From Scenedesmus sp. ARA3 (taxonomy: Eukaryota > Chlorophyta > Chlorophyceae > Sphaeropleales > Scenedesmaceae), in the NCBI GenBank assembly GCA_004335835.1, contig RWJK01001146.1:1-64000 (forward strand): a stretch of DNA of 64,000 nucleotides, written 5' to 3'. Below the pieces are notes generated by a model. That model was given only the letters and a program-made list of their open reading frames with translations, did no database searches and had not been told where the DNA came from. The translations under genes were made by a program, and so were the position numbers. This document shows positions 1-10,669 of the stretch, piece by piece. Positions within the stretch are counted from its first letter, which is position 1. Each line of letters opens with the position of its first letter.

Positions 1-107
1 GCGGCGGCGGGCTGGCAGCGGCTGGCACGGGCGATGGCGCTGCAGGCAGCGGCACCAGGGAGATGCAAACGCCACCCCCAGGCCTTGGCGCAGCCAAAGC
101 AAGCTGA
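1..107 (+). CDS. Possible C-terminal tail of a truncated + strand gene
   Basis: Frame 3 is open from the window edge to a TGA at 105-107 and reads as a Gly/Ala-rich stretch followed by REMQTPPPGLGAAKAS. The composition resembles the low-complexity tails of other genes here, and no gene features follow. There is no domain and no visible splice site, so this could equally be untranslated sequence. Nothing can be said about function. Confidence 0.2.
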   Translation, partial: GGGLAAAGTGDGAAGSGTREMQTPPPGLGAAKAS

Positions 108-3100
108 ACTGTGTGAGGTTTCTGACAGTTTCACTGCCTGTGCAGCTGGTGGAAGTGTGGGCTGTGTGTCTGTACTGCTTGTCAGCTGTTGTTGGCATTT
201 GCCTGCAGGGCAACAGGGGTTCCTGGTGTTTGTGATGTGGTCGAGTGGCGGATGTTGGGTTCAGCCATCTTTTGGGTGTGTACAGTGCTGTTGGCGCGTG
301 TACAGCTGTGAGCGCAACTCAGTGCGGGACGCCGGTTCAGTTGCGTGCGGCTGGGACAGGTTGCTGCTGGTGCAGCAGTACATGGGGAGTGCACGCATGC
401 ATCGGTGGTGCTTGCAGGGGCTGTAGTTACCCCGGCTGCTGCTGAGGTGTCTGCAGAGGGCGGTTTGGCACTCGCGCGAGTCTGCTTGGTGACAGCGCAT
501 GCTTGCTTGCTGCACCAGCAGGCGTTGTACGCACTCGAGGTGTGCTTTGTCAGGGCGTGCTGTCTGGCACGCATGGCCTTTGTGGTTGGTCCTGCATGTC
601 GTGCAGTGCATGCATGCATGCTGTCTGTACGCATGGCTGTTGTTGTTTCTGGTTGCCTGTGATGCATGGCGGCGATGCTTGGAGGCGGTGTTTGGAGTGC
701 TGGTCAACTCCTGGTGCGAGCATGAATAGCTGTCTGGACTTGCAGACCAGCAGCATGTTGGAGGAGCAGGGGCGGTATGGGGGGCTGGAACTCTTAGGGC
801 GTTTGGACGCATTGGTTGTTGTGTGCTGTGCTCGGTGGTAGGAGGGGATCCGCGTAGCTTTGCTGTTGTACACAGGTGCATGGGCTGCAGATTTTGCGCT
901 TGAATGTACCAATCCAAGAAACTTGTTACGTGCATGCTTCGTGCTGGCGAGCAGCGCGGCGGCGCCTGTGCTTGTAGGTAGCGTGGGAGCGTTGTTTGTG
1001 CCAGTAGTGCATCTAGGTGAACCGTAGAATTGCAGCAAACCTGCCTGTGTGATCTACTACCACACAGGATGATAGCAGCAGCTCCCTTGAGCACTGACCA
1101 AGCATGACATGCCGAGCAGACAGCTGCAGTGCTCAGCTGCTGCAGCAGCAGGGCAGGCAGCGCGCGTCTGGCGGCGGCTGTGTCTTCATATGTATGTATG
1201 AACCGCTTGCTGCTGTGTGCAAGGGGATGCGCGGCAGCGCTGCTGATTCTTGCACTGTTACATTGGTGTGATACTATTGTCATGTCAGCTTTGTAGGAGG
1301 GCTGCGGCGGGCTTGGCTGGCGCTGCCTGCTGCCACAGCCTGTGTGCGCCCTCGCCGTCTCCTCCGCTGTTGTGTGCTTTTGCTGCGCACGGGGCTGCTT
1401 TTCCTGTTCCTTGTTGTGTATCGTACTCCCAGCGCTCGTGATGTGCTGCAACAGTCGCGCACACAGCTGGTCTGTTACATTACGGCGCGAGTTGGCCGGT
1501 GATCGATCCTCCCATTCCCCAGCCGTGTGGAGTCACCGCATTGAGCCACCCAGGACTGTTTTGAGTCAGGCAGCTGCAACGTTGCCCTGAGTTTTGTGCT
1601 GGCGGCGTTCGTGCGTGGGCCTGGTGGCATGGGTGTGCAAAGTGTGTGATGTAGCGCGGGCGGTGTGTGCTGCCCGCGCCTGGCACCCGCTGCTGTTGTG
1701 CTGAGAGCATGGCCCTGGCTGCTTGTTACAGCCTCAGCTCGCGCGGGGTGGCCCGAGCATAGCATAGTAGTGTGGCGAGGGACACTTGTATAAAGGCGAA
1801 GGTGCGGCAACATGCTGCAGCTCGCTGCCGTGTGCATTGGAGGCCGAGCCTTGATTGCGATCCGTCCAGCCCCATCCAGGATGCGCCTGTGCCATGCCGA
1901 TGTGCATGTGAGCAGGTGAGGTGCTGGCTGCATCGCGTGCGTGGTGTCCAGCAGCTGCCGTGTGTGCTTGTTGCTTGCCGTATTATAGTGCAGTTGCCGG
2001 CGCAGCATGCCTTGGTGCAGCATTCTTGCATGTTTGATTGATGGGGAGGCATGCTCCCTGGTATGTGTGGTGCTGCCACTGCTGGCAGAGACAGCAGAAG
2101 CCTGAGCGGAGCCACTTCATCAGCGACGGCTGCACATGCATACGTACGTTCTTTTACGAGGTGTATATGTGCATTGTGCTGGCGGCTCGGGTGCAGGCTC
2201 CGCAGCATTGGGCGAGGATCTGTTATGATTTGTTACAAAACAGGGAATTGGCAGGCCAGGCACGGTGGCTGGCTGGGAACTCGGTTCTGCAAGCTGGTCA
2301 GGTGTGATGCAGCAGCTGTGTGCTGCAATATGTTGCGTCTGCGCTGCTGCGCAGCTGCCTTCTGTGTATGTGTGCATCGGCAGCGTGTGTACCTGCGCGT
2401 GGCGGTGCAGATGTGTTCGTTGCTGCAGCAGAGCATCAAGTTGTGCAACAGCAACACAACCGTACATAGTCAAGCAACTCGCCACCCTACAGTGCAGGCT
2501 GGGTGCTGCAGGTATAACAGATTGTGCAAGCGGGTATACATGCACAGAACGCGCCGCGCGTTTCACTGCGGCTCTTTGTCTTGGCTGCTCGTGGTGTGAT
2601 TGGCGCGATGAAAGCTTCAGATAAGAAGGTGTGTACCTTTGGTGTGCAGAATTACAGGCCTGCCTAAGCTTCATGCGGATGAGAGAGTGTGTTTGATAGT
2701 ATTGCGCCAGGCATACAAGGTCGCTTGTTGATGGGTGTTGCGCTGGCGGCTGCTGCGGCTGTGGAATAGTCATCTATGGAGTGCTGCGGCAAGATTTTTG
2801 GCCAGCTAGTGCACATGGGCTAGGGGTGTGAGCTGACAGTTGCTAGATCTGGAAAAGATTGGACCAGACTGTTTGCGGTCGACCTGCCTCCGTTGTGTGC
2901 ATGGGTCGTTGGCTGTGCTCCTGTAAACTGTGCATAGCATTGTGTAGGTGGTACTTTGTGCACCCAGGGTTGCTGCTTTGTAACATTTCAACTTCAGATG
3001 CTGAATTCGGGTAGTTTCAGAACTCGAACCGTCATATGCACGGCTTGCTGCGCACCTTCTTGGCAATTGTTCAAGCAATATCAAACACCTGCAAACCATT

Positions 3101-3957
3101 GCGATGTACAGGTGCTGGGCACCAAATACACACACGCGCACGATGTTTACAACGCTACCATGATCACAACCGACCACACTGTGCTTGTACAAACCACCAG
3201 TGGACGGCATGGTAGGCGCTGCATTGCAACCAGTCATGCAGTAGCTACTATAGGGTTTTGCTCCCACTAACAATACGCAAAAACAGTCATGCAGGGAAAG
3301 TGCTGCAGGTGCAGCCCCACACAACTCGTGCGGCACAGGAAGGGTGTGCCATGCTGGCATTCAAGCTGTGAGCAACCAATGACCTGGACACTGTGCCTTG
3401 CTCGGAGCAAGCGGGCATGCAGCAACTTGTACCAACATTCCACCAAAGAACGTCCCATACATTCCACCATATATGGACCAACATGCTGCCAAGCATTGGC
3501 CTCATACGGTCAAACATGCCGCCAAACTTTTATTTGACCTTCAACCAAGCACAGTGCATCACATCACATTGAATACCTCTACACCGGCTGCACCCGAGGG
3601 AAGCCTTAGTACCCAAACTATGTGACCTTGTGGTGTGATCAAAGCAACCACTTCACGCCACAAAGCATTCAAGAGGCATGACTATTTAGCCACACTGTGT
3701 TGTGACACGCTTCACCGCGTCGCTTTTGATTGGGTTATGTACAGCTGACGCTGATCTTCAGCCGCATTGCAGCTGTGGCCAGCACAGTGCAGTGGAGTGA
3801 TGGCTTCAACACAACCTGATGATGAACACTACCGCGGCTCAATCCATGCATGCATGCTTCTCACACCCAAACGATTTGCAACAACCATAACCATGCCCCT
3901 CTGCACACATCCCACTTGTACACATATTGCCATTCCTCACTGCCCTAGCAGCTGCTG
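108..3957. other. Intergenic, no supportable gene
   Basis: Open frames here are Cys/Trp/His-rich or Thr/Ala/His-rich, overlap one another on both strands, and contain no recognisable domain or consistent splice pattern. The stretch just left of 3958 must hold the 3' untranslated region of the kinase gene on the minus strand. Otherwise I see only TG-rich low-complexity sequence in the first 2.5 kb and AC-rich sequence after about 3 kb. Confidence 0.6.
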
Positions 3958-6900
3958 CTACCATCCATCATGCTGCTGCTCCCCAGCCGGAGCCAACTCC
4001 CAAACAGCGCCACGTGCAACAGGCACATCTGCAGCTGCTGACCCCTCACGCTTCAGCACACCGCTGTAGCTAGGCCTCACTCCACTAACCTCAGGCCCAA
4101 CCGCAGCAGGCCCCTCACGGCTGCCGACCTTGCCACTGCTGCTGCCCCAGGCATCTGCAGCAGCAGCAGCAGCAGCAGCAGGCGCAGTGCCTCCGTCGCC
4201 GCTGTCTGGTCCCCAGGTATCCACATCTACTGCCGCTCTGTCTGCGCCTGCTGCTGCTGCTGGTGTCCCCCTCACAGTGTCTGCTGCCATTCCCAGTCCT
4301 CCCTTTGCTCCTGCTGCATCTGTTGCACTGCTCATATCATGCGCCCATGCCTCGTGCCCTGTCCTGCTGCCGCTGCCACTGCTGCTGCTGCTGCTGGCAA
4401 CAGCATGGTCCGTCTCATCCCTTGCAACCCATTCTCCCCATGTATCAACACCTTCTCGGGAACTGCCTGCTGCAGCTGCCGCTGCTATCTGCAAGCCAGC
4501 CGCCTCTGCTGCTGCTGCTGCTGCTGTCGCCGCCGCATCCAGCGGCTCAGCTGCTTCACTGTGAACTTCTTCCTGCAGCTGCACCAGCTCCATGAACTTC
4601 GCAGCGCGAAGCGCCTCCTGCCGCTGCTGCGGCCACCGCTGCTGCTGCTGCTGCACCAGCTGCAGGGCAGGGCCCACAGCAGGCTGCAGCCAGGCAAAGC
4701 GCTGCAGGGCTGCATGGGGTTCAGGTCTCAGGGGTGGGTCCTTGCACAGCAGGGCTTTCAGGAACTCAGCGGCCTCGCTGTTCATTATGCTGTGCTGGAT
4801 CTCACTCTGCAGGTGCAGCAGCAGCAGCAGCAGCAGATGCGGTAGGACCGGCAATCAAGCAGGACGTCAAGCTGGTATAGCTGCAGCAATGATTCACTCT
4901 GTGACACAGGGTAAAGCGTGGAGAACACACGATCACTTCCCCTCTGTACTGAACAAGTCGCTACCGCCTGTGATGCAAAAGTAGCAAGGCGCAAAGCTGC
5001 CTGAGCAGTAGCAATGGGCAGTGCAAGCACAGCAGCACAAAGCTCAGCAGCTGCTTCAGGACAGCTGACATCACCAATGGCAGCGTAGGTGCAGGTGCAC
5101 ACAATGTATGCGTACGTGTGCTTGCTGCTCGCTACCAGCGAGCTCATTTCAGCGTCAGATCCAGTCAGCGCAGCCGCACCTTCCAGTCAAAGGTGGCCAC
5201 CTTTTGTAGCAGGCATAATAAGACACCCTACATCAAGCACAGTACACTTGTTGCCGATTGCCATATTTCAAGGCAGAGCTAGTCAGCGCAGCCGCACCTT
5301 CCAGTCAAAGGTGGCCACCTTCTGTAACAGGCTGCTGAGGCGGCGCGGGCTGCCTGCCACTGCCCTGGCTGGCGTGAGCTGCTGCGGCAGGCTTCCCCGC
5401 AGCAGCTGGTAGATGCTCAGGCCCTGCAGTGAGGCAGGCAGGGGGCGCAGAGCGTCATGTTGCAGCGTGGTTTGGCGATGTGGGAAAAGGATGAGAGGGG
5501 GAGACAGGGAAAGGCCCAAAGAAGCAGAGAGATGGGTGGCAGCAGGGAGGAGACGGGCAGATGGATTATAGGCAGGCAGAGGATCAGCAGCGGTGCAGAT
5601 GAGGTCTAGGCTACTGCAGCTGCCCAGCATGGCGTGAGCTGCTGGGGTAGGCTGCCCTGCAGCAGCTGGTAGATGCTCAGGCCCTGCGGAAGGGGAGGCA
5701 CACATGTAAATGAGGCACATCGTGCATGTATAACAAGGCGTACTCAGCATGTTATTGATAAGGAAGCCATGAAGAGGGTTGGAAGGAGAGATATAAGAGC
5801 AAGGTCATCAGGGGAAAGGGATACAGCAAGCAGCATATCACGCGACATGGGACATAACAGTGGCTAGCAGGCCGGCAGGTTTCAAAGCGCTTGCAGCCTT
5901 GCAGTGCCCCACAGCTCACCAGTTGATACATGTCTGCTGCTGCTGTAGTGAGCTGCGCAAGTGCAGGAAGGTCATCAAGCACCTGCCAGCACACGCCACC
6001 AGCCCAACCACCACTACTGCTGCTGCTGCCAGCCCACTGCTGCTGCTGCTGCTGTGCAGTGATGTACTCTGGCGGCACATATGCTAGATCCAGGCCTTTG
6101 ACAAAGCCTGGCAGCTGCTGTGCTGCTGTTGCCAGGCCCATGTCACTCAGCCATGTGGGGCCTGTGGGGCTGGCTAGCAGTATGTTGCTGGGCTTCACAT
6201 CCCTGTGCACAATGCCCTGCCGGCAGAGCAGTTGAGTGCATGCAGTGAGCATTGATGACAGAAGCAGGCAGAGCTGATCAATGCATGCAGCGAGCGTTGA
6301 TGGTCAAAGAAGACAGAGCAGGCAGACAGGCATCAAAGGTGCTGCTGATTATGTGGCACATGGTGGAGGCACAGCAACACATTTTGCTGTGACGTGCTGC
6401 TGTGAAGCTGTGTGGCTCGAACATATCTTGATATCTTGGTGACTCAGCTCTGCAGGTGACTTACACTGATGCTATCGTGCAGCAGTTTGCAGTGACTGGC
6501 CTAGCCAACACGTTCATTGCATCAAAGTGCGTTGCAGCTGCCGCATTTGCATATGTGGTTCACCAACACAAGTGCGGCGTTGAGTGCAAGTGTTCCATGC
6601 AGCTGGTGGTGGCAGGCAGAGCACCGGTTGTGTATGGTCTCTAAGTCAAAGATATCTAAATGACAGGAGCCATGGTGCGGAGGGGCTCCAATTCCAGCCA
6701 TGCTCCACAACCAACTTACAGCGCTCGCATCTTACAGCTCGGCCACACCTGTTCTAAAGTAAAACTACGCATTATGGTGCATTGTGCTTGCAATGTGTGA
6801 CCTGCAACTCTTGTATACAGCACCTGCCCCACTCACTCGCTTGTGCAGCTCCTGCAGTGCCAGCAGCACATGCACAGCCACGTGGCGGGCCAGCTGCTCA

Positions 6901-7090
6901 ATGCTCTGCTGCTGCTGCTCTGCATCATGCTCGTGCAGTTCCTCAAGCCGGGCTCGCCACGTCAGCGCATTGTTGCCACAATGCACGTAGATGTAGTCAG
7001 CGCCGCTGGAGTCCAGTGTTATCTTGATGGGTGCGTTGATGTTGGGCATGTTGTGCAAGTCAAGCAGTGCACTGTATTCTGCCAGAGGCT

Positions 7091-7122
<32 letters not shown>

Positions 7123-7557
7123 GGCAAAGCAGCAGCAGCAGCAGCAGCAGCAGTAGCAGCAGCGACAGCAGCAGCAGCAGCAACAGCAGAAGGAGGATCA
7201 GCAAGGGTGTAAACAGGCGCTTCGAGTGTGTATTTCTGTGTGCTGTCACCCTAATGATACCTTCAGCTGTGCTTTCTCAGCTGGTCCTCTTGGCAGTCAA
7301 CCCTACTGCTGCTGCTGCTGCAGGTGCTGCAGCTGCTGCGTCTGTGCCGTTTGTCCCACCTGCATTCAGCCGTGTTACGAAAGCCGCATCCTCAATTTCA
7401 CCTGAACGCGGTTGCCGCCAGCACGGACGCGCTGGCTCGCCCATCGCTTCAGTACGCAGCTCCCGACGGGCGTGTGCACGAGGAACACCTTGGTGCCGTG
7501 GTTGGCTGACACATACAGCTGCTCGTATGTCACTGAATCGTCTTGTGTTCCCTGCAT
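3958..7557 (-). CDS. Serine/threonine protein kinase, probable frameshift in exon 1
   Basis: Phosphotransferase of the eukaryotic protein kinase fold. Proposed exons: 7557-7360, 7078-6837, 6216-5920, 5423-5298, 4806-3958. Exon 1 has a degenerate glycine loop (HGTKVFLVH) and the ATP lysine in VLKRW. Exon 3 has the catalytic loop HRDVKPSN, DMG instead of DFG, and PPE at the end of the activation segment. Exon 4 supplies subdomain IX (MYQL then GLSIYQLLRG). Exon 5 ends the kinase fold (LLCKDPPLRP) and continues as about 240 residues of Ala/Ser/Gln-rich tail. Inside exon 1 the frame of RVRAGGNRVQ and that of EIEDAAFVTRLNA differ by one base, yet the latter gives the right phase for exon 2. A 1-nt deletion or sequence error near 7403 would explain this. 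One extra base would give about 570 aa. Exon 4 has flanking partial copies. The kinase subfamily is not identified. Confidence 0.72.
5163..5214 (-). repeat. Copy of the 3' end of kinase exon 4 with its splice donor
   Basis: About 52 bp, nearly identical (two differences) to 5281-5332, the end of exon 4 (LLQKVATFDWK and its GTGCGG donor). It sits downstream in the following intron and cannot be read through, because a stop follows shortly after the copied donor. It is a decoy exon tail. Confidence 0.8.
5630..5687 (-). repeat. Copy of the 5' end of kinase exon 4 with its splice acceptor
   Basis: About 58 bp matching 5369-5426 with a few substitutions. It reproduces the acceptor and the first residues GLSIYQLL, but the sequence diverges after the Thr-Pro codons and soon stops. 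It lies upstream of the real exon in the preceding intron, so it offers a competing acceptor. Confidence 0.8.
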
Positions 7558-7921
7558 GGGCTAGCCAAGCTGCTGAGCACAAAGCATCTGCCTTTGGACT
7601 GGCTGGTGCTGTGCAGCTGGCTGCACCGGCCCCTAATTCATTTGTAAGCCACAATAAGACTCGCTGTGTATTCAGCCTATAAGTTGAGACCTGCCACAAG
7701 TCAGGGACTCAACCATGTGTCGGGGGTGAATAATCTGCGCATGCAGCTGTTCCATGTGCCAGGCCTGCACTGAACCATGAGCCCCGAGCCCCATGCACCG
7801 TAGGATAATCACCCCCATGATACTTGTGGGAATGCTCAGGCTGCCAGCCGTGCGTGTCTTCGCTAACATAAACTACAGCACAAAAACCAGGTTCTTGTTT
7901 GTATAGAAGCGCTAAGTCTCG

Positions 7922-8754
7922 TCACATGTGCTCATCAGAGGATGATGCACCACCACCACCACGCCCGCGAGTTCCGCCAAGCGCAGCTGCAATCCTTGCA
8001 TCGCTGGCGTTGTACCCGGCAGCAGCAGTCGGCCGCACAGCAGGTGCTCTCACAGAGTGCAGCTTCACATTAGTGCCTGACAGGCCTGCTGCTGCACCAC
8101 TCACTGCTGCAAATGGACAATGCGCTCCTGCTGGTGGCTTGCCAGCCATACACTGCCCCAGCAGCTGCTGCGCTCCTAGCTGCTGGTGCTGCAGCTGGCC
8201 TTGCCGCTTCCGCCCTGCTTGCTGCTGCTCCTCTGGCTCATCAGCCTGCTCTTGCAGCCTCAGTTTCTTGAGGTGCAAGCCTAGCAGGAAAGCCCTGTGT
8301 GATGCTGGCACTGCCTCATCATCCAAGGTTTCCAGGCTGTCGGCAGCAAGCAGGATGATGTAATCCCTGTACTTGAGCTCATGCTGTAAGCAGGGGTTCC
8401 CCCGCACATCCAGCACACGCAGTCGCTGCAAGCGTTGCAGTACCGGCTGCAGCAGTGCCAGCTGCCGGATGCTGTTGCCGGAAAGGTCCAGGGTATGCAG
8501 CTTCTGCAGCACCGCAAGGGGGCCCGGGTCCTGTATGCCGCAGTTTGCTGCGCACAGCACACGCAGGCTGCTTGAGATCGCCTGAAGAGATGCTGGCTCA
8601 AAGCATAGACCAGTACAGCCTGCGGTTCTGCTGCTGTTGCTGCTGCTGCCATCATCATACGATGCATTCTGTCCTGCTGACTGCTGGCTAGCAAGGTCTG
8701 GTTTGTGCTGCTGGCAAGACTGCTGTTGCAAGTGCTGCTCCTCATGACGCTGCT

Positions 8755-8798
<44 letters not shown>

Positions 8799-8932
8799 TG
8801 AAGGCTTAGCTCACTGTCCTCTGCCGCCTGCTGCCACTGCTGGTCTGACACATGCAGCTCCTCCAGCCTGCTGCATGCAGCCAGGTGGTCAATGCAAGCC
8901 AAGCAATTGCCCTGCAGGTACAACTTCTGCGC

Positions 8933-8966
<34 letters not shown>

Positions 8967-10186
8967 AGGCAGGAGCATCAGCTGCTGTGAAGTCATCATG
9001 TTGTGCCTACAATGGCAGTAGCGGGACCGTGCTCTGCCACCAACTTCAGCATAAGTTCCGCTCAGCAGCACGCAACCAGCCGGAGAATGTGCTGCGCTGC
9101 AACTGCAGCCAAGGGCTTGGCCTGGGCCCTTATGTTGTGCAAACCACCTTAATCAGTGCATATATTTAATGACCTTGCACAAATCCACAGGATAGCACAT
9201 GCTGTTGTGCAGCTGCACTCGAGTGAGGGAGCTTCCTCACCTGCAGCAGCGCCAAGTCCTGCAAGCCATTCAGCTGCTGCAACCTGCATGCATGCACACA
9301 CAGCAGCGGCCAGGCAAGAACCAGGCATGTTGAGATATGCATCTGCCCATGCTTGAAAGTAACCTACGTAAAGCAGGTACTTCTCATGTGTGACTCCTGC
9401 AAACTAGTCCTGCAAGGTGAGCGAGTTGCTGCCTGCCTGGCGTGCTTCTCTGTCAGGGCAGCCTGCCTGATTGCAGCAGTACTGATTTGCAAGCTGTTCG
9501 CATGCATTTCGGCTGCTGTAGGCGCCCCTTGACCTGTTGTTTTGGATGTACAGGTGGGTCAGCAGCCTGTTGCTGCAGATGCTGGCAATGGAAGTCAGCT
9601 GGTTGTCGTACAGGTACAACACCTGCAAGAAGCAACCTGGGTCAGTTGGTGATCTCCAGCAACACGCATACCCAAGCTTTTGATTTGGTACCATACCTAT
9701 GCAAATGGGCACTATGCCTGTTAAGCGCTTCCTTGTGCATGCTCCGCTGCTGCACAGCTGTATGCGCCGCGCTGGCAGCATAGCGGCTTGTCAGGCTCGC
9801 TGCAATCAGGCACTCCTGCATAGCTACCTCACCTGCAAGCAAGGGCACAGCCGCAAGCTCTGTAGCTGCTGCAGCTGCAGCCCGTTCAAGTGCAGGTGTG
9901 TCAGCTGTCGCATCAGTTTCCGCTGCTGCTCTGGGTCATTGGGGATGCGATGGCCCTGCCTTGCTGCTGCTTTCAGCACTACATCTGCGGGCACGCTCTG
10001 CTCCGACAGGGCTGCCTCGCTGGTTGCACAGATGTAGGATTGACACTGCTGTGCCTGTACCCCCTGCAGCAAAAGCAGCATCAGTCACTGCCCTGCTGGG
10101 TGTATGTGCTTGGCAGACACATTGGTCAGACAAGGTCATGTCAACAGAGCTGGGGGCCTCCTCACCTCCTGCTCGCCCTGAGACAT
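7922..10186 (-). CDS. PPP1R42: Leucine-rich-repeat protein, PPP1R42/LRRC67 type
   Basis: Homologue of protein phosphatase 1 regulatory subunit 42, a leucine-rich-repeat protein of the microtubule-organising centre that binds PP1 in animals. Five exons: 10186-10166, 10063-9833, 9622-9534, 9283-9241, 8926-7922, all in phase, giving 462 aa. Repeats run from about residue 70 (LTHLHLNGLQLQQL), through VLYLYDNQLTSI and LLTHLYIQNN, then KLYLQGNCLACIDHL and LEELHVSDQQW, to LHTLDLSGNSIRQL and LRVLDVRGNPC. The LRR cap has the family signature KYRDYIILLAADSLETLDDE. The family match is order-preserving across the whole protein. A poly-Gln insert (about 15 Q) sits between two repeats, and the C-terminus is Gln/Ala/Gly-rich. 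The exon 3 donor (GTCAAG) is weak. It is divergent from CSN3, with 483 bp between start codons. Confidence 0.85.
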
Positions 10187-10669
10187 GGTGAAACCGGTGC
10201 TTTCTACCTTCTGCTTGTATCAAGAGGCGTGAAACAGCTTGTTTCAAAGTCTTCAAGTTGCAGCATGAGCATCACTCAGTGCTCAGCTGATGTGGCAAGA
10301 GCAAGAGTCGCCAAATTAATTGATACAACTCAACATACATAAGAAGGGTACTTTGAACATGTGAGCCGTTCGGGAGGAACCCTAAGAAGGGTTAGTCAAG
10401 TGCCTCAGGAACGCATCAAGCGTTTGTACCCGTCACTGCTGATAGTGGTGTTGAGGCATGTTTCACATGCACAACATTTTCATTTTATTGAAATATGTAA
10501 CGGTTGTCGCATGTTTCGGAGTTGCACACCAGTGCGTATTGGGGCCCATCACTGCTTGCTGATCAGCCTGTGCTAGCCTCGTAAGCGCTGTTGGTAGCCT
10601 TGATTTACATAAAATTACTAGATCACATCTTTTTGACGCAGCAAACGCCGCTGTGCGGCTAACCAAACC
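10187..10669. promoter_or_regulatory. Divergent promoter region between PPP1R42 and CSN3
   Basis: The 483 bp separate two divergent start codons and must contain both 5' untranslated regions and both promoters. I see an AT-richer core around 10470-10500 and 10600-10625 but no TATA box or other element I would name. Confidence 0.45.

Noticed and set aside
261..1451. 396-codon open frame on the minus strand
   Set aside because: Composition is Thr/Ala/His/Cys-rich with no domain, it overlaps several other frames on both strands, and it reflects TG/CA-rich DNA rather than coding sequence.
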